DNA from: Lutibacter sp. A80 | GTDB lineage: Bacteria; Bacteroidota; Bacteroidia; Flavobacteriales; Flavobacteriaceae | Direction: 5' to 3' | DNA: 64,000 nucleotides | Assembly (NCBI RefSeq): GCF_022429645.1 | Contig: NZ_CP092480.1 | Coordinates: 1,438,501 to 1,502,500 of the forward strand | Shown: piece after piece, positions 46,611-55,089 of the stretch | Position numbering within the stretch: position 1 is the first letter of the stretch | Layout of the letters: every line of letters begins with the position of its first letter | The notes under the pieces: generated by a model | Told to the model about the DNA's origin: nothing | Seen by the model: the letters and a program-made list of their open reading frames with translations, nothing else | The model's database searches: none | Program-made: the position numbers and the translations under genes

Positions 46611-47927
46611 ATGAAAAAATTAATTAGAAATTCTATCTTTTTACTAAGCTTTCTATTCATATTAGGAGCTTGTGATGATAGAGAATTTATAGAATTAGCT
46701 GAAGAAGCAAATACAACTGTTAGTGTTTCTACATCAACTGTAGTATTAACAGAAGACCTAGCCACAAACGAAATATTAACTGTTTCGTGGACTAATCCAA
46801 ATTATGGTTACAGTGCTGCACCATCTTACAAGTTATTAATAGACCTAGAAGGTGGAGATTTTACTGAAGCTCAAATTGTTACAGCAGGAACTGACTTAAG
46901 CAAAGTATTTACAGCTCAAGAATTAAATAGTAAGATGCTTTCATTAGGTCTAGCTCCTAATGAAGTTACTGCTATAGATTTTAAAGTTCAAATTACTTTA
47001 AGTGATGCTCAAATAATGTATTCAGAGCCTGTAACTATTAATGTTACTCCTTACTCTTCATTACTAGATTTATCATCTGCTTGGGGATTGGTAGGAAGTG
47101 CTACTCCTGGAGCCTGGGGTAACGAGTTTATTCTTGATATTCCTTTTTACCAAACCACAACTCCTGGAGTTTATGTTTCTTATGCAACTCTTAAAGATGG
47201 AGAAATTAAAATCCGTAAAGATAATGATTGGGCAGTAAACTATGGTGATACTGGTATGGATGGTATTTTAGAAGAAGGCGGAGATAATATTCCTGTTGAT
47301 GCTGGAAGCTATAAAATAATATTTAATGAAAATGATGCAACTTGGAGTATAGAACCATTTACTTGGGGATTAGTTGGAGATGCAACTCCTAACGGATGGG
47401 ATGGTCCAGATTTTAAATTAGATTACAATCCTTATCAAGACAATTGGAAAACTGTTGTAACTTTAGCTGATGGAGAATTTAAATTTAGATTTAATAACGA
47501 CTGGGGATTAAATTATGGAGATTCTGGACTTGATGGTTCAATGGAAGTTGGAGGAGATAACATTCCTATAACAGCTGGTAATTACTTGGTTACTTTCAAT
47601 CTAAATACCTTAGAATACACACTTGAACAAATAGATGTTTGGGGCTTAGTAGGTAGTGCAACTCCTAATGGATGGGATGGACCAGATACTAAATTTATTC
47701 CAGATTTTGGAATTAACGAAGGTGTTTACTATATTAATGGCATAACCCTAATAGATGGTGAAATAAAAATTCGTCAAAACGATGCTTGGGGTGCTGATTT
47801 TGGTGATACTGGAAATGACGGTACTTTAGAAGCTGGTGGAGATAATATTCCTGTAACAGCTGGTACTTATAACATTGTATTCGATTCAGTAGCTCAAACT
47901 ATTGCAATGTATGCGTGGCCAGAATAA
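46611..47927 (+). CDS. susE: SusE-like surface lipoprotein with three tandem starch-binding domains
   Basis: A 438-residue protein from the ATG at 46611 (a TTG nine bases earlier is less likely), with a lipoprotein signal ending FILGAC (Cys21) and acidic DDREF after it. Residues about 30-150 form the SusE N-terminal Ig-like domain (TNEILTVSWTNPNYGYSAAP). Three repeats of about 93 residues begin at Trp158, Trp252 and Trp344, each with WGLVG(S/D)ATP, a DWxxxYGDxGxDG element and GGDNIP. They are predicted maltooligosaccharide-binding modules. There is no separate SusF gene. Confidence 0.93.
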   Translation: MKKLIRNSIFLLSFLFILGACDDREFIELAEEANTTVSVSTSTVVLTEDLATNEILTVSWTNPNYGYSAAPSYKLLIDLEGGDFTEAQIVTAGTDLSKVFTAQELNSKMLSLGLAPNEVTAIDFKVQITLSDAQIMYSEPVTINVTPYSSLLDLSSAWGLVGSATPGAWGNEFILDIPFYQTTTPGVYVSYATLKDGEIKIRKDNDWAVNYGDTGMDGILEEGGDNIPVDAGSYKIIFNENDATWSIEPFTWGLVGDATPNGWDGPDFKLDYNPYQDNWKTVVTLADGEFKFRFNNDWGLNYGDSGLDGSMEVGGDNIPITAGNYLVTFNLNTLEYTLEQIDVWGLVGSATPNGWDGPDTKFIPDFGINEGVYYINGITLIDGEIKIRQNDAWGADFGDTGNDGTLEAGGDNIPVTAGTYNIVFDSVAQTIAMYAWPE

Positions 47928-47951
47928 TTAATATTATAATGTAAAATAATT

Positions 47952-47991
47952 AAAAACTGCATAAAAATTAATCATCTTTATGCAGTTTTTC
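47952..47991 (+). terminator. Terminator-like hairpin between susE and the exported amylase gene
   Basis: Arms aaaaactgcataaa and tttatgcagttttt with a 12-base AT-rich loop, 25 bases past the susE stop. It may end or attenuate transcription before the amylase gene, whose start is 14 bases further on; partial read-through is likely since no separate promoter is evident. Confidence 0.75.
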
Positions 47992-48004
47992 TCATTTAAT
48001 AAAT

Positions 48005-51000
48005 ATGAAAAAAGCACTATTTCTTTTATTTTTAATACTTTCAACAGTAACTTTTTCTCAGGTAACCACTGTGCCTACATTACCGACTAACTCTGGAGAA
48101 ATTACTATAAAATTTGACGCAACTGGTACTGGTTTAGATGGTTATACTGGAGATATTTATGCACATACAGGTGTGACTGTAAATGGAGAACAATGGCAAA
48201 ATGTTATTGAATCTTGGGGAGACAATACCACACAACCAAAATTAACGCATATTAGTGGAAACAACTATGAATTATTAATTACACCAGATGTACATGGTTT
48301 CTACAATGTTCCAACTTCAGAAAAAATTACAGAATTATGTTTTGTATTTCGTTCAGCAGATGGAAATACAAAAAATGGAGAAGATATTTTTATCTCCTTA
48401 TATGAACAAGGTGACTTAAACATCACTTTTACAGAACCTACAAACACAAGTGCTTACAACTTAAATTCAACAATAAATATAACTGCAGAAGCTTCTTTAG
48501 ATGCAGATTTAGAACTTTTTGTAAATGGAGTTTCACAAAAAACAATATCAAACAGTAAAAACATAACAACTCCTTTTACCCTTTCTAATACAGGAACTTA
48601 CACTATTAAAGCTACTGCAACTTCTGGCAGCGAAACTTCAGAAACTGAAATTTCTATTTATGTAAAAACTCCTACACAAAACCAAACTATGCCTTTGGGT
48701 GTTAAAAATGGTTTTAATAATAATGGAGATGGTACTGCTACTTTTGTACTTTTAGCTCCTAATAAAAATGATGTTATATTAATAGGTGATTTTAACAATT
48801 GGACTATTAATGAAGATTATCAACTATATAAAGACGGTGAATACTTTTGGATTACATTAAATAACTTAGATGCTGATACAGAATATGCATATCAATATTT
48901 AATCGATTACGAAACTAAAGTTGCCGATCCTTATTCAGAAAAAATACTAGATCCTTGGACAGATCAATATATAAATGAAGGAAATTATCCGAATTTAAAA
49001 GAATATCCAACAAATTTAACCGAAGGTTATGTTTCAACTTTTAAAATAAATGAACAAACATACAATTGGCAAGTTGAAAATTTTACAAGACCAAATAAAG
49101 ACAATTTAATTATTTACGAATTACATGTGCGTGATTTTGTAGAAACAGATTCTTATACCGAAGTTCTCTCTAAGCTTGATTATTTAGAAGAATTAGGTAT
49201 AAATGCCATTGAATTAATGCCCGTTAACGAATTTGAAGGAGCAGATAGTTGGGGATACAACCCTGCATTATACTTTGCTTTAGATAAAGCTTATGGAACT
49301 AAAAATGCATTTAAAACTTTGGTTGATGAATGCCATAAAAGAGGTATTGCTGTTTTAGCCGATGTTGTTTTTAATCATTCTTACGGACAATCTCCTTTAG
49401 TTCAAATGTATTGGGATTCTGTAAATAATAAACCTGCTGCAGATAACCCTTGGTACAATCAAGATCATAATTTCGTCGATAATACTAGCGCACATTGGGG
49501 GTACGATTTTAATCATGAATCTAGTTATACAACTTCATTTTTTAATGATGTATTAGAATATTGGATGACTGAATATAAAATTGATGGATTTCGCTTCGAT
49601 TTCACAAAAGGATTTTCCAACACACAATGGACTGGTTCAGATAACTGGGCGAGCACTCACGATGCAGATAGAATTCGAATTTTAAAAAACTATGCTGATA
49701 AAGTTTGGAACCACGCCCCTACCAATAAACCCTACGTAATTTTTGAACATTTATCGGATAACCCAGAAGAAAAAGAACTTGCAGACTATGGAATTATGCT
49801 TTGGGGAAATATGAATCACACATATAACCAAAATACTATGGGGTATAATTCTGAAACAGACATTTCTTGGATTTCATATAAAGAACGTGGATGGAATACA
49901 CCAAATATAGTTGGTTATATGGAAAGTCATGATGAAGAACGTTTAATGTATAAAAACCTTGAATATGGAAACTCTAACGATGATTATTCAGTAAAAAATC
50001 TAAATACAGCTTTAGCAAGAGAAGAACTTGCTGGTATGTTTTTATTTACAATTCCTGGTCCAAAAATGATTTGGCAATTTGGTGAACTTGGTTACGATTA
50101 TAGCATAGATTACAATGATAGAGTTGGAAGAAAGCCAATAAAATGGGAATATAAAGATGATCCCATTAGAAACCATATTTACACAACTTGGTCTACAATG
50201 ATTGCTTTTAAAACAAAATACCCTGAAGTATTTAACACAACAGACTTTACATTAAACGTGAGTGGTTTAACAAAAAATATTGTCTTAAAAAACAATTCTT
50301 TTGATGTAGTTATTGTTGGTAATTTCGACATCACTAGTAAATCTATTACCGCCAATTTTACAAAAACAGGAACTTGGTACGAATACTTTACCGGTGAAGA
50401 AAATAACCTTTCAACCACAACACAATCTATCACCTTAAAGCCGGGAGAATATAAATTATATACTTCTAAAAAAATATTAGACCCACGCGGTGGAACTGCT
50501 GCAGACGATAGCGATAACGACGGTGTACCAGACACAGAAGATTTATGCCCAAATACACCAATAGGACAAGAAGTAAATGAAACTGGCTGTGCTACTTTTA
50601 ATTTAGCTGCCAATAACTTTACTATTGAAACTACTGGAGAAACTTGTCCAGGTAAAAATAACGGACAAATAAGTATTACTGCTGTAGCTGATTATAATTA
50701 TTCAGTCATTATAAATGAAGAAAATTATAATTTTACAAATAGCACACCACTATTGGTTGAAAATTTAGCACCTGGCGCCTATAACTTTTGTATTGAAATT
50801 GATGGAGAAACATACCAACAATGCTATGAAGTTTCCATTGAACAAGGAACTACAGTCTCAGGAAAAACAAGTATGAGCTCTAAAACAGCATCTATACAAA
50901 TTTCAGATGGAACAGCTCCTTTTAATATTTATGTAAATGATCAATTAGTTTTAAATACCTATGCTCCAGAATTCACAATTTCAACCAAACATGGAGATGT

Positions 51001-51298
51001 TGTAGCTGTAAAAACTGCAGTCCCATGCGAAGGTACTTATACTAAGCAAATTAATTTATTTGAAGATATTATTGCCTATCCAAATCCAACTCAAGGTTCT
51101 TTTGAAATAGCATTGCCAACTACTGAAACAGCAGTAACTATTGATATTTACAATATGCAATCGCAATTAATTTCATCTAAAACCTACCCTGTTTTATACG
51201 GTAAGGTACAACTTAACTTAGAAAATAATCCAACAGGAATATATTTAGCTAAAATACATTTAAAAGAAGCTATACTTCTAAAAATAGCAAAAGAATAA
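48005..51298 (+). CDS. Multidomain GH13 amylase with type IX secretion sorting tail
   Basis: A 1097-residue protein with a signal peptide ending VTFSQ (Gln19). In order: an unassigned beta domain (about 20-138), an Ig-like domain (about 139-222), a CBM48-like domain with ILIGDFNNW (about 235-330), a GH13 domain (about 345-740), a thrombospondin type 3 calcium repeat DSDNDGVPDTEDLCPN (about 836-865), an unassigned Cys-containing region (866-1022), and a type A sorting domain starting IAYPNPTQGSFEI at 1023. The GH13 site is Asp453 (region I), nucleophile Asp532 in DGFRFDF, Glu581 in VIFEHLSDN and Asp643 in ESHDEERL. It should be exported by the type IX system whose sortase PorU is encoded in this window, and cut starch outside the cell. 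Confidence 0.94.
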   Translation: MKKALFLLFLILSTVTFSQVTTVPTLPTNSGEITIKFDATGTGLDGYTGDIYAHTGVTVNGEQWQNVIESWGDNTTQPKLTHISGNNYELLITPDVHGFYNVPTSEKITELCFVFRSADGNTKNGEDIFISLYEQGDLNITFTEPTNTSAYNLNSTINITAEASLDADLELFVNGVSQKTISNSKNITTPFTLSNTGTYTIKATATSGSETSETEISIYVKTPTQNQTMPLGVKNGFNNNGDGTATFVLLAPNKNDVILIGDFNNWTINEDYQLYKDGEYFWITLNNLDADTEYAYQYLIDYETKVADPYSEKILDPWTDQYINEGNYPNLKEYPTNLTEGYVSTFKINEQTYNWQVENFTRPNKDNLIIYELHVRDFVETDSYTEVLSKLDYLEELGINAIELMPVNEFEGADSWGYNPALYFALDKAYGTKNAFKTLVDECHKRGIAVLADVVFNHSYGQSPLVQMYWDSVNNKPAADNPWYNQDHNFVDNTSAHWGYDFNHESSYTTSFFNDVLEYWMTEYKIDGFRFDFTKGFSNTQWTGSDNWASTHDADRIRILKNYADKVWNHAPTNKPYVIFEHLSDNPEEKELADYGIMLWGNMNHTYNQNTMGYNSETDISWISYKERGWNTPNIVGYMESHDEERLMYKNLEYGNSNDDYSVKNLNTALAREELAGMFLFTIPGPKMIWQFGELGYDYSIDYNDRVGRKPIKWEYKDDPIRNHIYTTWSTMIAFKTKYPEVFNTTDFTLNVSGLTKNIVLKNNSFDVVIVGNFDITSKSITANFTKTGTWYEYFTGEENNLSTTTQSITLKPGEYKLYTSKKILDPRGGTAADDSDNDGVPDTEDLCPNTPIGQEVNETGCATFNLAANNFTIETTGETCPGKNNGQISITAVADYNYSVIINEENYNFTNSTPLLVENLAPGAYNFCIEIDGETYQQCYEVSIEQGTTVSGKTSMSSKTASIQISDGTAPFNIYVNDQLVLNTYAPEFTISTKHGDVVAVKTAVPCEGTYTKQINLFEDIIAYPNPTQGSFEIALPTTETAVTIDIYNMQSQLISSKTYPVLYGKVQLNLENNPTGIYLAKIHLKEAILLKIAKE

Positions 51299-51346
51299 AC
51301 TTTGAATAGCACCCTAAAACAAGGTGTTTTTATTAAGTAAAAAACA

Positions 51347-51377
51347 TAAAAAAATCCTACTATTACTAGTAGGATTT
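51347..51377. terminator. Bidirectional terminator between the amylase gene and tRNA-Val copy 1
   Basis: Arms aaatcctacta and tagtaggattt with a 4-base loop, A run on the left and T run on the right. It serves the leftward tRNA-Val and, in the other direction, the rightward amylase gene. Confidence 0.85.
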
Positions 51378-51384
51378 TTTTTGG

Positions 51385-51459
51385 TGGGCAATGAGGGATT
51401 CGAACCCCCGACCCCCTCGGTGTAAACGAGGTGCTCTGAACCAACTGAGCTAATTGCCC
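51385..51459 (-). tRNA. tRNA-Val (anticodon TAC), copy 1
   Basis: A 75-base tRNA with acceptor stem GGGCAAT/ATTGCCC, D arm AGCTCAGTTGGTTCAGAGC, anticodon loop TTTACAC (TAC) and T arm GGGTTCGAATCC. CCA follows the discriminator base (to 51382). It has its own promoter and terminator. Confidence 0.97.
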
Positions 51460-51469
51460 TAAGCGGATG

Positions 51470-51500
51470 CAAATATATAATCTATTTTTAACTTGACAAA
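51470..51500 (-). promoter_or_regulatory. Promoter of tRNA-Val copy 1
   Basis: Minus strand TTTG (51500-51497), 19 bases, TATATTTG (51477-51470), ten bases before the tRNA 5' end. Perfect consensus. Confidence 0.85.
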
Positions 51501-51518
51501 GGTTTTAATCAAAATAAA

Positions 51519-51549
51519 ATAAAAAATCCTACTATTTCTAGTAGGATTT
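51519..51549 (-). terminator. Terminator of tRNA-Val copy 2
   Basis: The same hairpin as at 51347-51377 apart from one loop base, 172 bases further right. On the minus strand it ends in a T run; on the plus strand the T run is broken (tttactttgg), so it is less bidirectional. Confidence 0.8.
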
Positions 51550-51556
51550 ACTTTGG

Positions 51557-51631
51557 TGGGCAATGAGGGATTCGAACCCCCGACCCCCTCGGTGTAAACG
51601 AGGTGCTCTGAACCAACTGAGCTAATTGCCC
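51557..51631 (-). tRNA. tRNA-Val (anticodon TAC), copy 2
   Basis: Identical in sequence to copy 1, offset by exactly 172 bases, with encoded CCA. It is part of a tandem duplication that includes promoter and terminator. Confidence 0.97.
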
Positions 51632-51641
51632 TAAGCGGATG

Positions 51642-51672
51642 CAAATATATAATCTATTTTTAATTTGCCAAA
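51642..51672 (-). promoter_or_regulatory. Promoter of tRNA-Val copy 2
   Basis: Minus strand TTTG (51672-51669), 19 bases, TATATTTG (51649-51642). The spacer differs at two positions from that of copy 1. The stretch from here to 51824 is AT-rich with no other feature that I can see. Confidence 0.85.
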
Positions 51673-51824
51673 GGTTTTTGCTATAAAAATGACATATAAT
51701 TGATTATTTTTTTTATTCAAAAAACAAAACACTCTTTATCAATCTTTTAAAAAAAAAATTTAATCACTTAATTTAATACGTATTCAATAAAAATGTAAAA
51801 AATATTAAAATACAAGCTAAATTA

Positions 51825-53042
51825 TTAAACAACTTCAGCAACAACAAAAGTGCTTCCTCCAATAAAAATTAAATCATTATCCGAAGCGTTTTCTAAGGCC
51901 TCTTTATAAGCTGCTTGTACAGAACTATATGTTTCACCTTTTAAACCAAAAGAAGCACACTGTAATTTCAATTTTATTGCATCTAAACCCCTTGGAATAT
52001 CTGGCTTACAAAAGTAATAAGTTGCTTTTTTAGGAAACAGGGGAAGAATTTGTTTTAGATCTTTATCATTTACAACACCAAAAACAAAATGTAAGGTATC
52101 AAACGCTTCATTTTGAAGCTGAGTTAACACATAACTTAAACCCTCTTTATTATGGCCTGTATCACATATAACTTTTGGATTAACATTCAATAACTGCCAC
52201 CTTCCTAAAAGTCCTGTATTATTTTTTACATTTAACAATCCTTGCTTAATATTTTCTTCTAAAATATTAAAGTTTTTACCTTTTAAGATTTCAATAGTTT
52301 TTACAACTGTTTTTATATTATGCTGCTGATAACTACCTTTTAAATCTGATTGGTAATTAGCCGTGTAATTTTCTGAAGCCAAAAATAGTGGCGCATTTTT
52401 TTCTGAAGCAATTTTTTCGAATACTGGAAATACAGCTTCTTGAAATTCACCAACAATTACAGGAATATTATTTTTTATTATTCCACCTTTTTCAAAAGCT
52501 ATTTCAGGCAATGTTTCTCCTAAAAATTGTGTATGGTCTAGCCCAATATTTGTAATTACAGAAACTTCTGGAGTTATAATATTTGTAGAATCTAACCTTC
52601 CCCCTAAGCCTACTTCAATAATTGCTATGTCTACTTGTTGCTTTGCAAAACAGTCAAAAGCCAAACCTACAGTCATTTCAAAAAAGGAAAGCTTATTTTC
52701 AACTAAAAAATCGTTATTGTTTTTTATAAAATTAGTAACATCCGCTTTTCTAATTACTTTTCCATTTATTTTTATCCGTTCTCTAAAATCTTTTAAATGT
52801 GGAGATGTGTACAAACCAACTTTATAACCAGCTTCTTGTAATATTGAAGCTAGCATATGACTTGTAGATCCCTTTCCATTTGTACCAGCTACATGAATGA
52901 TTTTAAACTTTTTTTCTGGAAAATTTAAATGTTTAGATAAAGCTAAACTATTGGTTAAATCTTTTTTAAAAGCGGTGTTTCCTTGCCTTTGATACATTGG
53001 CAATTGAGAAAACATCCAGCTAAGGGTGTTGTTATAATTCAT
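51825..53042 (-). CDS. folC: Folylpolyglutamate synthase / dihydrofolate synthase
   Basis: A 405-residue Mur-ligase-like enzyme. The P-loop AGTNGKGSTSHML begins at 52, followed by GLYTSPHLKDFRERI (the FolC signature), IAIIEVGLGGRLDSTNI, and ICDTGHNKEGL. It adds glutamate to dihydropteroate and to folates in the cytoplasm. It lies six bases after the TonB-like gene on the same strand. Confidence 0.95.
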   Translation of the reverse strand: MNYNNTLSWMFSQLPMYQRQGNTAFKKDLTNSLALSKHLNFPEKKFKIIHVAGTNGKGSTSHMLASILQEAGYKVGLYTSPHLKDFRERIKINGKVIRKADVTNFIKNNNDFLVENKLSFFEMTVGLAFDCFAKQQVDIAIIEVGLGGRLDSTNIITPEVSVITNIGLDHTQFLGETLPEIAFEKGGIIKNNIPVIVGEFQEAVFPVFEKIASEKNAPLFLASENYTANYQSDLKGSYQQHNIKTVVKTIEILKGKNFNILEENIKQGLLNVKNNTGLLGRWQLLNVNPKVICDTGHNKEGLSYVLTQLQNEAFDTLHFVFGVVNDKDLKQILPLFPKKATYYFCKPDIPRGLDAIKLKLQCASFGLKGETYSSVQAAYKEALENASDNDLIFIGGSTFVVAEVV

Positions 53043-53048
53043 TAAAAA

Positions 53049-53942
53049 TTATTGAGATAATGAAAATCTATATTTTATAGTACCTACTTGTTTTGATGGA
53101 GCATTTGAATCTGCCTGCCAGGTAGTTTTTAAAGCTGCTTCTTTAGCTTGTGTTAACAAACAAGTTGCTGTATTTGTAGAGCCTTTTACACCTGCTGTAG
53201 CTTTAATAACTCTACCATTAGTATCAACTTCTATGCTAACAACTACCAATCCTTCTTCATTACAAATATAATTTGGTTTTGGTCTGCTTAAAGGTTTTCT
53301 ACCACCTAAATTATAATCACCATCTCCACCGCCACCGCCGTTTCCGTAATATCCGCTAGCATTAGGGTCTCCAGTAACTTTACCTTTATCACCTGCTTCA
53401 TTATCATCTCCTTCACCTCCTGTTGCAGTTCCTTTAGAATTACTTACACCACCAATTAATGCATCTAATTTTTCTCTTTTAGCTGCTTCTTCTGCTTTTT
53501 GTTTAGCAATTGCAGCTTGTTTTTCTCGTTCAATTTTTTCTTTTTGAAGTTTGGCTTGTTTGGCTATTTCTTCTGCTTTTTTCTTAGCTTCTTGTTGCTT
53601 TTTTATTGCTATTGATTCTTCGCTTTCTTGCGTTGCAACATCTTCAGTAACTTCTTGTACTTCTTCAACAGTACTTTCTTCTACAACTTCTTCTTGTATT
53701 TCCTCTTGTACTTCTTCTATTTCTTCTACAGTTTCTTTAGGAGCAGGAGCTAATGGTTCCTTAGGTTGTACGTTACCTTGACCTACATTTGAGGTTCCAA
53801 AATTAACTGCAATTCCATATTCTTCCGGAGGATCTAAATATGTCATTCCAACAAAAAACATTAGAATTAGTAACAAGCTCATAATAACACTTGTTATAAC
53901 TGCTGATTTTCTTTTATGTTTTGTATTTAAAAAGCTAGACAT
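53049..53942 (-). CDS. TonB-like energy transducer
   Basis: A 297-residue protein: one N-terminal transmembrane segment (about 15-34), a long Pro/Glu then Lys/Ala/Glu-rich linker (about 60-165), a Gly-rich stretch (about 168-208), and a C-terminal TonB/TolA-like domain (NEEGLVVVSIEVDTNGRVIKA to the end). It should carry energy from ExbB/ExbD to outer-membrane receptors such as the SusC here, or act as a TolA analogue. It is three bases after exbD. Confidence 0.88.
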   Translation of the reverse strand: MSSFLNTKHKRKSAVITSVIMSLLLILMFFVGMTYLDPPEEYGIAVNFGTSNVGQGNVQPKEPLAPAPKETVEEIEEVQEEIQEEVVEESTVEEVQEVTEDVATQESEESIAIKKQQEAKKKAEEIAKQAKLQKEKIEREKQAAIAKQKAEEAAKREKLDALIGGVSNSKGTATGGEGDDNEAGDKGKVTGDPNASGYYGNGGGGGDGDYNLGGRKPLSRPKPNYICNEEGLVVVSIEVDTNGRVIKATAGVKGSTNTATCLLTQAKEAALKTTWQADSNAPSKQVGTIKYRFSLSQ

Positions 53943-53945
53943 TTT

Positions 53946-54338
53946 TTATTTTGGTCTTACTGCTAATATTACTTTAAATCTATTTCTGTTTGCAATATCC
54001 ATAATTTTTACCGCTTTTTCTATAGGAACTCCTTCTTCTGCGCGTAAAACTATAGTTGGGCTATCTTTACCGGCCAATATCTTTAACAAATTTTGTTCCA
54101 AGCTATTTTCATTCACTTTTTTGTTATCAATATAATACGTTAAATTTTTAGTGATACTTACAGCTGTTGATTGTCTATTTTCGGTTTTACCACTTGCTTT
54201 TGGCAATAAAATATCTAAAGCACTGGTTGTAACCAATGTTGAAGTAATCATAAAAAAAATGAGGAGTAAAAACACAATATCTGTCATAGACGACATATTA
54301 AAATTTGGATTTACTTTATTTCTACCTCTAATATCCAT
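53946..54338 (-). CDS. exbD: ExbD/TolR family biopolymer transporter
   Basis: A 130-residue protein: one N-terminal transmembrane segment with the conserved Asp in NMSSMTDIVFLLLIFFMITS, then a periplasmic domain (ILLPKASGK, PTIVLRAEEGVPIEKAV). It forms the proton channel with ExbB. It is 58 bases after exbB and three before the TonB-like gene. Confidence 0.93.
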   Translation of the reverse strand: MDIRGRNKVNPNFNMSSMTDIVFLLLIFFMITSTLVTTSALDILLPKASGKTENRQSTAVSITKNLTYYIDNKKVNENSLEQNLLKILAGKDSPTIVLRAEEGVPIEKAVKIMDIANRNRFKVILAVRPK

Positions 54339-54396
54339 ACTTATTTTTGTTGAAGTGTTTAATTCTTTACTCTAAACTATTTAATAATACTGCGCA

Positions 54397-55089
54397 TTAA
54401 ATTGGCTCATTTAATAAGTCTAAAAACTCAACAGATTTTGCTTCCATTTCATACACTACTTTATTAGTTCTAACTACTAAATGATTGTATTGTATGTACG
54501 AAATTATCCCCACAATTAGTCCTGCTACAGTTGTTGTCATAGCAGTATATAATCCATCTGACAGCATTTTAATATCTATTTGGCCACCTGCATTTGCAAT
54601 TTCGTGAATTGCTACAATCATACCAATTACGGTTCCTAAAAACCCAATCATAGGTGCAGCCCCAGCAATAGTTGCCAATACAGGAACATTTTTTTCTAAT
54701 TTATAAATTTCTAATCTACCCGCATTTTCAATAGCCGAATTAATATCTGCTAAAGGTTTTCCAATTCTAGAAATTCCTTTTTCAATTAAACGTGAAGCTG
54801 GAGAATTAACCTGTGCACATAACACTTTTGCAGCATCTAATTTACCATGTGAAACGTGATCTCTAATCTGATTCATAAAATTACTATCGGTTTTTGCAGC
54901 TGCTTTTATGGCAAAAAATCGTTCAAAATATATGTATAGCGCAACAGCCAATAATACAATTAAAATAGCAATAATAACTTGACCTCCAACGCCTCCATCC
55001 ATAATTAATTTATAAATTGAAAGTGTTTTTTCTTCAGAAATAGTTTCGTTTAACAAATCGTCTGAATTTTGTAACATTGTTAATAACAT
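54397..55089 (-). CDS. exbB: MotA/TolQ/ExbB proton channel family protein
   Basis: A 230-residue protein with three transmembrane segments (about 35-55, 125-150, 170-195) and the family text PVLATIAGAAPMIGFLGTVI and GLYTAMTTTVAGLIVGI. It is the stator of the TonB energising complex, first in the exbB-exbD-tonB group. I see no strong promoter match upstream. Confidence 0.94.
   Translation of the reverse strand: MLLTMLQNSDDLLNETISEEKTLSIYKLIMDGGVGGQVIIAILIVLLAVALYIYFERFFAIKAAAKTDSNFMNQIRDHVSHGKLDAAKVLCAQVNSPASRLIEKGISRIGKPLADINSAIENAGRLEIYKLEKNVPVLATIAGAAPMIGFLGTVIGMIVAIHEIANAGGQIDIKMLSDGLYTAMTTTVAGLIVGIISYIQYNHLVVRTNKVVYEMEAKSVEFLDLLNEPI

Larger units (their letters stand above)
51347..51675 (-). 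repeat. Tandem direct duplication of a tRNA-Val transcription unit (period 172)
   Basis: Two units, about 51347-51503 and 51519-51675, each hold terminator, tRNA-Val and promoter in the same order. The tRNA parts are identical and the flanks differ at only a few positions. Confidence 0.9.

Noticed and set aside
46611..47927. The three SusE repeats as an assembly or tandem-repeat artefact
   Set aside because: The repeats differ at many positions, keep the frame and match the known multi-domain layout of SusE/SusF proteins.
50179..50613. A 144-codon minus-strand frame inside the exported amylase gene
   Set aside because: It is antisense to the end of the GH13 part and the calcium repeat; there is no start context or motif.
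51184..51644. Two minus-strand open frames of 86 and 61 codons covering the tRNA-Val genes
   Set aside because: They are read-through of the two tRNA copies and their flanks; the tRNA structure accounts for the sequence.
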